Source: Actinomycetota bacterium (GTDB lineage Bacteria; Actinomycetota; Actinomycetes; Actinomycetales; Microbacteriaceae). From it: a stretch of DNA of 9,559 bases. Of the stretch, positions 1-9,400 are shown piece after piece. The DNA lies in NCBI GenBank assembly GCA_009702405.1, contig WLIC01000009.1:1-9559 (forward strand), given 5' to 3'. The position numbers and the translations under genes were made by a program. Numbering within the stretch: the stretch's first letter is position 1; each line of letters opens with the position of its first letter. The notes beneath the pieces are model-generated. The model ran no database searches and was not told the origin of the DNA. It worked only from the letters and a program-made list of their open reading frames with translations.

Positions 1-46
1 CATAGCTCTCAAACATGTCGCGAGCTTGATATTCAAATAAGTCCAC
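1..46 (-). CDS. sucC: Succinyl-CoA synthetase (ADP-forming) subunit beta, N-terminal fragment
   Basis: Only the first 15 codons are in the window. Read leftward from a GTG at 46-44 they give M-D-L-F-E-Y-Q-A-R-D-M-F-E-S-Y, the conserved opening of SucC (usual form M-D-L-x-E-Y-Q-A-R-D-x-F-E), the start of its ATP-grasp fold. SucC pairs with SucD and makes ATP or GTP while converting succinyl-CoA to succinate in the TCA cycle, in the cytoplasm. The start is supported by a GGA Shine-Dalgarno core at 56-54 with a 7-nt spacer. The gene follows pcrA on the same strand after 53 bp, and a uvrD1-sucC neighbourhood is familiar from other actinobacteria. The fragment is short, but the motif is distinctive and the start, spacing and context all agree. 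Confidence 0.85.
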   Translation of the reverse strand, partial: MDLFEYQARDMFESY

Positions 47-63
47 TTATGATTCCATTCAAC

Positions 64-89
64 AAAAAAGGGCACTCAGAACGTGCACC
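64..89 (-). terminator. Terminator-like hairpin with T6 tract after pcrA
   Basis: On the minus strand, 10 bases past the pcrA stop, GCAC (86-83 on the plus numbering) pairs with GTGC (75-72). One T/C mismatch then a G-C pair extends the stem, the loop is 7 nt, and six Ts follow directly (69-64). This is the form of a weak intrinsic terminator. It ends only about 6 bases before the sucC ribosome binding site, so it could attenuate rather than fully separate pcrA from sucC. The stem is short and imperfect. Confidence 0.4.
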
Positions 90-99
90 AGAGATAAGT

Positions 100-2382
100 T
101 TAGAGCCTCTCGATAGGTGCAACTCGCACCATGAGACGCTTAGTTCCAACCCGTTCAAACCTGATTTCAGCAGTCTGGCGAGCACCCTCACCGGTAGTTG
201 CCACCACGGTGCCATGACCGAAATCATCATGCTTGACCTTGTCCCCAACCGCTAACACCAAACCCTCGTTGTTTCTAACCTGGCTAATGGCGTTATTCCA
301 GACCTTCTTCTCCTTAGGTGCTCTGTCATAACTACCAGAACCAACAGCCCTTGGCTGATACCTAGGTGCCTCACGTTCAGCCCCTCGCTGATCCACGAGC
401 TCAACTGGGATATCCAAAAGAAAGTTAGAAGGCATGGTTGAGTTCATCTGACCAAACAGTGTTCTCTGCAAAGCCAGCGTCAAATACAACTGCTTCATGG
501 CACGGGTGATACCCACATAGAAAAGTCTTCGTTCTTCAGCTAAGCCGCCAACTTCTTCAAAAGACCGCATGTGCGGAAGCGTGCCCTGCTCAAGGCCTGC
601 AATAAAGACAACAGGATACTCAAGGCCTTTAGCGGTATGCAGAGTCATCAAAGAAACCTGACCTGAGCCATCATCAATCTCATCTGCTGCAGCAGACAAA
701 GTGATCTCAGCCAGATAGTCAGCAAGAGTGGCTTCCTGATTACGTAGTTGATACTCAACTACCTGACCTACGAGAGCATCAAGGTTTTCAACTCTTGCTT
801 CATCCTGAGGGTCTCGACTCATCTCAAGGTTGTATCGATAGCCAGAGCGAACCAGTGCATCAATCAAAACATCGCTGATCTTGGCTGTCTGAGACATAGC
901 CTCTAGATCATCAAGCAAGTTGGCAAACTTCAAAATAGCTTCAGTGATTTTCGGGCCAAGTCCCAGTTCAACTGCGTGACCTAGGGCATCTCTAAAACTT
1001 AGACCGTTTCTTCTAGCAAATTCAGCAATCTTCAGCTCGGTCTTATCACCAATGCCACGACCCGGCTCGTTTAGAACTCTTCTAACTGCCTCATCGTTTC
1101 TTCCATTAGAAACAGCTGTTAGATAAGCAAGAGCATCTTTGATTTCTTTACGTTCATAGAACTTCAAGCCACCGATAACTGCATAAGGAACTCGCTGTGA
1201 TTTGAGTTCAGCTTCAATGCTTGGAGTTAGTGCGTTAGTTCTATAAAGAATTGCCATCTGCGAATAAGCAATACCCTCACCGTGGTGTTCTTGAATCTGA
1301 TCAACGATGAACCCAGCTTCGTGTCTTTCATCAACTGCAGTGAACTGAACTATCTTCTCCCCTGCTCCGGCATCAGTCCAAAGGTTCTTCTCTGGTCTAT
1401 CAAAGTTTTTAGAGATAACAGCATTGGCTGCAGAGAGGATGTTTTGAGTTGAACGGTAGTTCTGCTCCAACAGGATGGTGTGTGCACCTCTGAAGTCTTT
1501 AGAGAATTCAGAGATGTTCCTAATATCTGCTCCGCGGAATGCATAAATAGATTGATCGCTGTCACCAACGACAGTCAAGGAAGCAGGTCCTAACAGTTCA
1601 CCTGTTCGCTGATCTGGTTGAGCAAACTTAGGGTCGATTCCTTTAGTTAGTTCTCGAATCAAAGCGTATTGAGCATGGTTAGTGTCTTGATACTCATCAA
1701 CTAGAACATGTCTGAACTTACGTTGGTAGTTAGCAGCCACCTCAGGGAAAGCTCTAAGTAAATAAACTGTTTCACCGATAAGGTCATCAAAATCAAAAGC
1801 ATTGTTACGGCGCTTCTCTGCTTCATAGGCAATAAAAATCTCAGCCATAGCTGAAGACTTTGGATTCTTCGTATCGATGTTGCCTGCAAAATCTTCTGCA
1901 GTTTGTAATTCGTTCTTAGCCTTACTGATAACAGCTGCAACAGATTGAGCCTTCAAGCTATCGATGTCATAGCCACCAGCTTTGATTAGCCGCTTCAGTA
2001 AAGCCCTGGTATCCCCAGTGTCATAAACGGTGAAGTTCGAGTTATGGCCTAGCTTCTCCGCTTCTCTTCTCAAGATTTGTAAACAGGCAGAGTGGAAAGT
2101 TCTAATCCACATTCCCTCAGGATCTCCAACCAAATGCCTGATACGTTCACGCATTTCATTAGCTGCCTTATTAGTAAATGTGATGGCAAGTATCTGCGAT
2201 GGCCAGGCCTCTTTATTTGCTAACAGATGAGCTATGCGATGAGTCAAAACTCTGGTCTTACCAGAACCAGCACCAGCAACAATTAGCAATGCTGGGCCTC
2301 TATATAGAACAGCCTCCCGCTGCTGAGGATTCAATCCTTCAAGCAGGTCTGGGGAACCGATTGGCTCTAAAAAGGTGTTCAT
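100..2382 (-). CDS. pcrA: ATP-dependent 3'-5' DNA helicase, PcrA/UvrD1 type
   Basis: Superfamily 1A helicase of DNA repair and replication-fork clearance, acting in the cytoplasm. All signature motifs are visible (ATG numbering): Q motif LNPQQREAV 17-25; Walker A GAGSGKT 37-43; motif Ia TFTNKAANEM 68-77; Walker B DEYQDT 229-234; motif III GDSDQSIYAFRGA 273-285; motif IV QNYRST 308-313; motif V LHTAKGLE 581-588; motif VI EERRLFYVGITRA 616-628. Residues about 710-760 (VGDKVKHDDFGHGTV onward) form the basic Tudor-like tail that binds RNA polymerase in PcrA/UvrD proteins. About 760 aa is normal for actinobacterial UvrD1. I chose ATG 2382, which has an AGGA 10 nt upstream. A TTG at 2388 is also possible but leaves only 4 nt. 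The gene follows a GDPD gene by 27 bp and precedes sucC, so it is probably cotranscribed with the former. The only cysteine is Cys100, in the early motor domain. Confidence 0.96.
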   Translation of the reverse strand: MNTFLEPIGSPDLLEGLNPQQREAVLYRGPALLIVAGAGSGKTRVLTHRIAHLLANKEAWPSQILAITFTNKAANEMRERIRHLVGDPEGMWIRTFHSACLQILRREAEKLGHNSNFTVYDTGDTRALLKRLIKAGGYDIDSLKAQSVAAVISKAKNELQTAEDFAGNIDTKNPKSSAMAEIFIAYEAEKRRNNAFDFDDLIGETVYLLRAFPEVAANYQRKFRHVLVDEYQDTNHAQYALIRELTKGIDPKFAQPDQRTGELLGPASLTVVGDSDQSIYAFRGADIRNISEFSKDFRGAHTILLEQNYRSTQNILSAANAVISKNFDRPEKNLWTDAGAGEKIVQFTAVDERHEAGFIVDQIQEHHGEGIAYSQMAILYRTNALTPSIEAELKSQRVPYAVIGGLKFYERKEIKDALAYLTAVSNGRNDEAVRRVLNEPGRGIGDKTELKIAEFARRNGLSFRDALGHAVELGLGPKITEAILKFANLLDDLEAMSQTAKISDVLIDALVRSGYRYNLEMSRDPQDEARVENLDALVGQVVEYQLRNQEATLADYLAEITLSAAADEIDDGSGQVSLMTLHTAKGLEYPVVFIAGLEQGTLPHMRSFEEVGGLAEERRLFYVGITRAMKQLYLTLALQRTLFGQMNSTMPSNFLLDIPVELVDQRGAEREAPRYQPRAVGSGSYDRAPKEKKVWNNAISQVRNNEGLVLAVGDKVKHDDFGHGTVVATTGEGARQTAEIRFERVGTKRLMVRVAPIERL

Positions 2383-2398
2383 AACCAAGTAATCCTAA

Positions 2399-2412
2399 GT
2401 CGCACTAGCGAC
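2399..2412 (-). promoter_or_regulatory. Intercistronic hairpin upstream of the pcrA ribosome binding site
   Basis: A perfect 5-bp inverted repeat, GTCGC-ACTA-GCGAC, fills half of the 27-bp gap between the phosphodiesterase stop codon and pcrA. In the leftward mRNA the stem ends about 3 nt before the AGGA used by pcrA. It lacks a T tract, so it is not an intrinsic terminator. It could protect an mRNA end or modulate pcrA initiation, or it could be incidental. Confidence 0.35.
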
Positions 2413-2415
2413 AGT

Positions 2416-3294
2416 TCAGCCACGGTCGGCTAATACTCGCCGAAGCAGGTCTGGTTGGTCAGCAAAGATACCATCAACACCTGAAGTTATGAACTGCTCG
2501 TAATACTCATCTATAGAAGTTTCTGCGTGTTCGGCCCTTGCCGTATAAACCCAGATGACAAGACCAACTGAATGTGCTGCCTCAACCCAGTTCGATTCGG
2601 AGAACAGTAAATGTGTAGAGATAGAGAGTCCATCCACTTGAGTTGAAAGTTCCTCTAACCAAGCAGGGTCTGGTTCCGCCTCATCAACGGCAAAGAAGTA
2701 TTTGGCTGGAACTTTGAGTTTCTGAAGTTCATCTCTAGCTTCAAGCAAGAGTTCAAAACTAAAGGATTCAATAACGAGTTTTACGTCTCTTTGTTGAACC
2801 GGGCTCTTGAATATTTCCTCTGCAACAAGTTTTCCAATTTGGTTTGACAAGACATTTATATGTGTTCCTTGTTTGATCTCGCAAACAAGTATTTTCCCTT
2901 CAATAAATGAAGCATTCAATATTTCGTTAAACGTTGGAATCTCAAACTGACCATTGAACTTAGCGCTGCCTGGTCTAAGCTCCCCTAATCGCTCAACGGC
3001 GCGAAGAGTCTTTATCTGCCCCAAATCCAAATCCTCAGTGAACCAATCACTAACTTCAATGCCTTCGACTAACCCAGCACGCTTGAATTCCCTAAATTCT
3101 GATTTACTTGCGATGTCTGTGGTCTCACCGAGGGTGTTCTCATGTCTAATAATCAACTGTTGATCAGAAGTGGTAACCAAATCAAACTCAATGCCGTCAG
3201 CTCCCTGCTGAATGCCAAGTTCGAAAGACTCCAAAGTATTTTCAGGTCGATATCCGCAAGCGCCACGATGAGCAATGACTAATGGCTTGCTCAT
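2416..3294 (-). CDS. Cytoplasmic glycerophosphodiester phosphodiesterase (GDPD/GlpQ family)
   Basis: Hydrolyses glycerophosphodiesters (deacylated phospholipid headgroups) to sn-glycerol 3-phosphate plus an alcohol, on a TIM-barrel fold. The family signature is complete. H9-R10-G11 and P17-E18-N19-T20 open the protein. G34-I35-E36-F37-D38 supplies metal ligands E36 and D38, H51 in I-I-R-H-E is the second catalytic histidine, and C138-E139-I140-K141 gives the next acidic ligand and lysine. The usual late G-V-D-G-I-F-A-D-Q-P-D motif closes the barrel. At 292 aa it is full length. There is no signal peptide or membrane segment, so it should act inside the cell. The ATG at 3294 has a strong GGAAAGG ribosome binding site 7 nt upstream. 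It is the first gene of a leftward pair with pcrA, with no obvious functional link between them. Substrate preference cannot be read from the sequence. Confidence 0.95.
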   Translation of the reverse strand: MSKPLVIAHRGACGYRPENTLESFELGIQQGADGIEFDLVTTSDQQLIIRHENTLGETTDIASKSEFREFKRAGLVEGIEVSDWFTEDLDLGQIKTLRAVERLGELRPGSAKFNGQFEIPTFNEILNASFIEGKILVCEIKQGTHINVLSNQIGKLVAEEIFKSPVQQRDVKLVIESFSFELLLEARDELQKLKVPAKYFFAVDEAEPDPAWLEELSTQVDGLSISTHLLFSESNWVEAAHSVGLVIWVYTARAEHAETSIDEYYEQFITSGVDGIFADQPDLLRRVLADRG

Positions 3295-3301
3295 TTATTC
3301 G

Positions 3302-3308
3302 CCTTTCC
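3302..3308 (-). promoter_or_regulatory. Shine-Dalgarno site of the phosphodiesterase gene
   Basis: CCTTTCC on the plus strand reads GGAAAGG on the mRNA, 7 nt from the ATG at 3294. It fixes that start. Confidence 0.6.
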
Positions 3309-3350
3309 GAAGATATTTCTTTTTGATTATTTCTTTTCAGCACCTAAGTA

Positions 3351-3364
3351 TTCGTTTATACGAA
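3351..3364 (-). promoter_or_regulatory. Candidate leftward -10 inside a small inverted repeat
   Basis: Plus-strand TTCGT-TTAT-ACGAA is a 5-bp inverted repeat with a 4-nt centre. Its minus strand contains TATAAA (3360-3355), a good -10 hexamer about 60 bp before the phosphodiesterase start. The sequence 17-18 bp further upstream (TGTGTG) is a poor -35, so the promoter call is weak. The symmetry could instead mark a small operator. Confidence 0.25.
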
Positions 3365-3367
3365 ACA

Positions 3368-3398
3368 TTGACCTATGCACACAGATGATTTTTATAAA
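3368..3398 (+). promoter_or_regulatory. Candidate sigma70-type promoter of the giant surface gene
   Basis: TTGACC (3368-3373) matches the -35 consensus at five of six bases. An AT-rich TTTATAAAAT (3391-3400) offers a -10 as TTTATA with a 17-bp spacer or TATAAA with a 19-bp spacer. Transcription would begin near 3404 and leave a leader of about 50 nt. It sits in the divergent gap, and the GACCTATGC direct repeat (3370-3378 and 3407-3415) overlaps the -35 and the predicted start site, which suggests regulation. Confidence 0.5.
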
Positions 3399-3452
3399 AT
3401 TTTCAAGACCTATGCGTATCTACGCTAGCAACTAATAAGGGAAATTACTTTA

Positions 3453-6400
3453 ATGAAGCAGTCACGCCGTCTGTCAATCCTGAGCTCGCTACTACTAACT
3501 GTTGGGTTGATCTCGTTCATCCCAACTGCATCAGCTGAAGCTGCTGCAAGTTGTTCAGGTGCTACCTGTAGTCAGACATTTACCTATAGTGCCTCGACAC
3601 AGACCTTCACACCTCCTAGTGCTGGTGTGAACCTAACCATTACTCTCAATGGTGGTTCTGGTGGTCGTGGTGGTGGTGACGCTGGTGGTGCTGGTGGTAC
3701 CGGTTTACTCGGTTCTCGAGTGGTTTTCCAATACACCCCTTCAACAGTCTCTCCTTTATATCTATACCCTGGTAACGCAGGTAGCAATGGAAGCGGTGGA
3801 TCTTGTAACGGTCAAGGCGCTGGAGGCGCTAACTTCTGGGCAGCCTATGCTGGTGGAACTGGTGGATACGCAGGTTGTCAAGGATCTTCGGGTGGTGGAG
3901 CTGGTGGTGGAGCAGCATCAGTTCTTTCAACTGGGGATAAATCTGGAGTAATCGCTGTTGCCGGAGGTGGAGCTGGTGGTGGTGGTGCCAACATCAACGC
4001 ACCAGGAGTTAATGCGATTGCCGACACGGGCACTCAATCAGCAACCACAAACGGAGCAAATGGTGGAACTGTCGGTGGCGGCGATGGCGCTGGCGGCGGC
4101 GGCGGCGGTGCTGGTTACACAGGTGGTATTGGTGGCGCAGCAGCCTATGACGGCTGGAACCCTGCTGGTGGCGGAGGTGTGTCTGGTAGATCTTTCCCAC
4201 AAGCACCTGCCGCGACAGTCACATCAAATGTGAACTCTGGTAATGGATCTATCACTATTAGCTGGCCTAATGGTCCTTCAGCCTCTACTTTGCCTAGCTT
4301 CACAACTAACACCTCTGCAAAGGTTGGCCAGGTACTCACTCCAGTAGATGGAACTTTCGTTCCATCAGCTGGCGCAGTCACAATTTCAAACAGACGTTGG
4401 CAAATCTCAACTGATGGCATTACCTTCACAGACATCAGCCCACTGGCAACTGGTAACTACACAATCAAATCATCAGATGCTAGCAAGTATGTTCGCTTCG
4501 CTGAGGATGCGACGGATAGCGGTAACACAATTACTTATGGTTCAGCAGCCTCACTTCAAATCACTGATGTGCCTGCATTCACCGCTGAGACTCCTGGAAC
4601 TAGCACAGTCCTGAACGTTGCTTCAACTCCTTACACATTCGTTGCAAGTGGATACCGCAATGTATACACAGTTAGCGCAGGCGCACTTCCGGCTGGAATG
4701 ACATTGAATTCATCCACTGGTGTTCTTTCTGGTACTCCAACTGCAACTGGCACCTTTACATACAAGGTAAAGGCAACCAACGAAGCGGGATCAGATGAAA
4801 CAGTTGAACTGACTCTTGTTGTTGGTAAATCACCAGTGTTTACTAGCGATGACTCTGTTCTTGAATCTGTAACGCGATTCAGCAATCCAATTCGTGTTGG
4901 TGCTGCTCTTGCAAACTTCGTTTTCACAGCCGCGTCCTACCCTGCAGCGACATTTGAACTCAAGACAGACAGCACAACTATCCCTGCCTGTGGCGTTGCT
5001 CCTAACTGTGCCAACAGTTTTGAAACTCTAGGACTTCCAGATGGCTTAACATTCAATGCCGCAACTGCAACCTTGAGTGGAACCCCAACCAAAGTTGGTG
5101 CATATGTGTTTGCAATTAAGGCAAGCAACTCGCTTGGAAGTTCGCTTGAATTCGTGCACATGGCTATTGCCTCTAAAGCACCTGCGGGCTTTGCGCTTTC
5201 TTCAGATAAGAATGCTGTAACCATCGTTCAAAACACAACTGTTACTGCAACTATTACTGCTTCTGGCGGCTCAGGTAGTGGCGCTTACAGCTTCAGTGTC
5301 GATCCTGCATCGAGTGCCATTTGTTCTGTGACGTCAGCGACTGCAACCACAGCTACTATGACTGTTCTAGCCGCTGGAAACTGTGTCATCAACGGCGTGA
5401 AGGCCGCTGATGGAGGCTTTGCAGCTGCAAAAGCTTCAGTAACTGTCTTTATAAACAAGGCAGCGCAAACCGCCACAATCGTAACAACGGCAGATAGTAG
5501 CCCACTTATTTATGGTGGTAGCTCGACTTGGCTTAGAGCTACTGGTGGTAATGGAACAGGTGCAATTACTTTCAGCGTAGATCCGAGCACCTCTTCTGTC
5601 TGTACTGCTGGTACCCCTAGCGGTAACAACTATTACGTAGCCTTCTCGTCTGCTGGTACTTGTAAATTCAACGTAACCAAGGCGGGAGACGCCTACTTCC
5701 TTCCCCAGACTACGCAATTCACAATCCAGATTGATAAAGGTCAAATCACTGGACTCTATATCGGGCAACCAGCAGATGCCAACTGGAATGGCACTACCCC
5801 ACCAAGCAGAACGCTATCGACAGGTGGCGGTCAAGGAACTGGTGCAGTTACTTACACCCTCGACCCAACTAGTGCTGCTGTTTGTTCATTGGTTAATAAC
5901 GTGCTAACCGCAAAGAGCGCGGGTTCTTGTATCGTCACCGCTACTAAAGCCGGTGACATCAACTACAAGCCGATGACCTCAGCTGCTGTTACTTGGACTA
6001 TTAACCAGATTTATCAACCAGCCCTAAGTGCAACTGGTGCTACACAGGCTGGTGTGAACATCCCCTACAACTCTTCAAGCGTTCAGTATGTTGCAGATCC
6101 AGCAGTGCTAGCAGTTATTACTGTTACTGGTGGAGCGGGTACTGGTTCTTATACCTATGTTGCCTCTAACACTTCAGGGTGTGTGGTGTCAGGAGCAGGC
6201 CCTATCGCTTACATCACTGCAGCTCCAACGGGTAACGGTGTTGGCTGGTGCACAATCTCCATTACAAAAAATGGTGACGTGAACTATGCGGCCCAAACAA
6301 CTAACTTCCAGTTCTACATTCCTCAAGGCCCACAGAACTCCTTAGTAGCTACTCCAGGTAGCACAAGCATTGACTTTGTACCTTCGACTCTTACAGATGC

Positions 6401-9400
6401 TGCAACTGCAGCTAAGACACAAATTAGTGTTACTGGTGGTCTTGGAACAGGAGCAGTTACCTATGCAGTAGCAGCCGGAAGCACATCTGTTTGTTCCGTT
6501 GACGCCAATGGTTTGATTACAGACAAAACTGCCGGTACTTGTGTGGTCAACATCACCAAGGCCTCAGACTTAAACTACTTAGTTCAAACAACTACTGCCA
6601 CCGTTACCTTCAACAAGCTAAACCAGGCTGAACTTGTTGCTAACCCGGCGGATTCAACTAAAGCTTTCACGTGGTCACCGAAAGCAACCAGCCAGATCAC
6701 TACCAACGGTGGTTCTGGCACTGGTGCCGTTACTTATGCTGTCGCTAGCGGCAGCACCACAGTATGTTCAGTAAATGCAAGCAACGGTCTAATTACTGAC
6801 ATCACTGCAGGCACTTGTGTAATTACTGTGACCAAGGCAGCTGACACTAATTACAACGTCGCAACTGACACGGTTACTGTCGAGTTCACCAAGATCAACC
6901 CAGCAGCTATTTCTTTGTCTGCAGCTCCCGCTTCTATTGCATACACAACAGCTTCAAGCAAAATCCAAACTTGGGTGACAGTATCTGGTGGATCTTCATC
7001 AACTGGAGAATTCGTTTTCTATGTTGACCCAATGACTGAGGATTACTGTTCAATCAGCACTGTCCAGGCAACAAGAGTTCTAGTAAATGGAAACCTTGCT
7101 GGTCTTTGTTTGATTACTGTGGTTCACGCAGCAGATGTGAACTACCTTGAACAACGAGCCTTCATGGGACTCACCATCACAAAGATGGTTCAAACCATCG
7201 GTGCCTCGTCTTCAATGGGATTGCAGCCTTATTTCAAAGAATCGCCAACAGCTGCTACCACAATCAACGTAACCGGGCAGGCTGGCACTGGAGTTACTCG
7301 TTTTGTTGTTGACAGCGCTAACAGCACAAGCAACTGTTCTGTTGACCAGATGACTGGAAATGTTACTTCACCAAATATTGGTACCTGTAAGATAACTGTC
7401 TCTAGGGATGGGGATGACAACGTTCAGGCTTCTAATTCTGTAGTTATTAGCCTCACCATATCCAAGATCAACCAGGGCCTAGTAACTTTGACTCCGAATG
7501 CTGACTTCAAGTTTGCTCCTGGAGCTAACAAGGCCACATCCTCGCTAACCTTTGGTCTTGCATATACGGGTATTGGTAACTTCACCAAGATTGCTAGCCT
7601 TACCCCAGCGGTTTGTACAATCACAGGTGGTGGCGACAGCACTTTGAATCCACCGACCTTCACCGCTACAGCAACACCATCAATTACGGTTACAGCACTT
7701 GATGACGGTACTTGTACTTTGATTTACACAAAACTTGGTGATACCAACTTCAACGTTGCAAATAGTTATCAGGCAAGCTTTGTAATAAACAAGGCAACGC
7801 AAGCTGACATAACTGCCAGCATCACAGTTGGCTCAGCATCGATGCCGTTTGTTTCTTCACCTAAAGCAACTGCAACTATTCTTGGCGCAGGTGGTTCTGG
7901 AACTGGAATATTCAATTACATAGTTGATGCCGCAAGTACTGGTATCTGCACAAGCAATGCAACAACAGGTGTTGTTACAGATGTAACTGCAGGAGTTTGT
8001 GTCATCAATGTCAAGCGCATTTCCGATGGTGACTATGTTGAATCAGTAGTCAAGCAAGTAACAATTACTTTTACAAAGATTGACCAAAGTGCTCTTGGAG
8101 TAACAGCAGGTAAGGTAGCACTGCGCGCCACAACCTCTGCGTTAGACACAACCACGTTATCTACTACAGGAGGGAGTGGAACTGGCGCGGTGACTTATGT
8201 CGTCGACGCAAACAGTTCAACTGTCTGTTCAATCTCTGGAACAACTGTCACAGGTCTCGGAGCAGGCGACTGTAACATCACAGTTACTAAAGCTGCTGAT
8301 AGCAACTACAACGCTGCTACAGCAACAATCAAACTAACTGTTACCAAGGGTACGCAGAGTACATTTACTGCTGCTTGGTGGTACCTAACCAACAATGGCA
8401 TTGGTACCCAGGCAAACCCTGTTTCATTCAACTCAAGCACAGACCAGATTAACTACTTAGTGACTAATGGTGGTACTGGTTCAGGTGACCTTGTTTACTC
8501 AATCGATCCTTCATCGGCTGCTATTTGTGCAACAGCAAAGATTCGACCTGGCTATCCGAACCAGATTATTGTCTCAGCGCTTGGTGATGGCGAATGTAAG
8601 GTAAAGGTTTACAAGTCAGGTGGAACTGCCTGGGACAATTCAAATGAGGTTGCAGTTTCATTCTGGATAGGAAAGATAGCTCAGGCAACTCTTACTGCAA
8701 CTGCTTCTAAGTCAACCCTTACCTACTTCGGTGCTCCTGCAAACACCTTTAAGGTCGCAGTGACTGGTGGTTCAGGTACTGGAGCAACCAGTGTTTCAAT
8801 TAACGCGGCCTCGGCAGCAATTTGTGCTGATGCGACTGTTGCTAATGGTGTGCTTACAGTCAAGACACTTGGTGTTGGAAACTGTCTGCTCACAGTTGTG
8901 AAGGCTGCATCACCTGGATATTCTCAGGTAACTTCAGCTCAGATCACTGTCTCAATAACAAAGGGAACTCAATCAAACCTCAATGTGAGCGCTTCCCCTG
9001 CAGTGTTGACATATGCTGCCAGCCCTAAGGCAACTTCTACAATTACCGTCACTGGTGGTTCAGGTAGCGGTGCTGTGACAGTGGCTGTTGACTCTGGTTC
9101 AACAGCTATTTGTTCATACAACTCAGTCACTGGAGCGATTACCGCCCTGCAAGCTGGAAAGTGTGAACTGACTGCAACTAAGGCTGCAGATGCCTTGTTC
9201 AACGTTGCTACTGGAAAGCTTTCAATCACCATTAACAAGGTGGCTCAAGCTAAGTTGACTTTGACTCCGGTGTCGCCATTCCTAAAGTTTGTTGAGTCAC
9301 CTAAAGCAACAACTGTTCTAAACCTTGCAGGTGGAACAGGAACTGGGGCAGTTAGTTACACACTTGATCCAGGTAGCTCAAGCGTTTGTACGCTTGATGT

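Noticed and set aside
1..60. Possible tRNA 3' end, because of a TTCAAAT stretch
   Set aside because: The flanking bases do not form a T-arm or acceptor stem, and the minus strand encodes the SucC start.
49..255. A 68-codon plus-strand frame at the left end
   Set aside because: It lies opposite the C-terminal part of pcrA and the sucC leader and has no family resemblance.
3453..3536. Tat signal peptide, because of S-R-R-L-S near the start
   Set aside because: The hydrophobic residues expected at +2 and +3 after the twin arginine are not both present (S then I), and a disulfide-rich repeat protein is more likely a Sec substrate that folds after export.
3573..4202. Collagen-like repeat
   Set aside because: Glycines occur as doublets and triplets without regular G-x-y spacing.
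3649..4614. Plus-strand frames rich in V, L and Q over the glycine-rich region
   Set aside because: They are frame-shifted readings of GGT/GGA-rich codons. The true frame has a signal peptide, continuous domains and no stop.
4009..9238. Many minus-strand open frames of 60-110 codons opposite the giant gene
   Set aside because: They are low-complexity mirrors of the Thr/Gly/Ala-rich codons, have no recognisable motif, and overlap a continuous well-supported coding frame.
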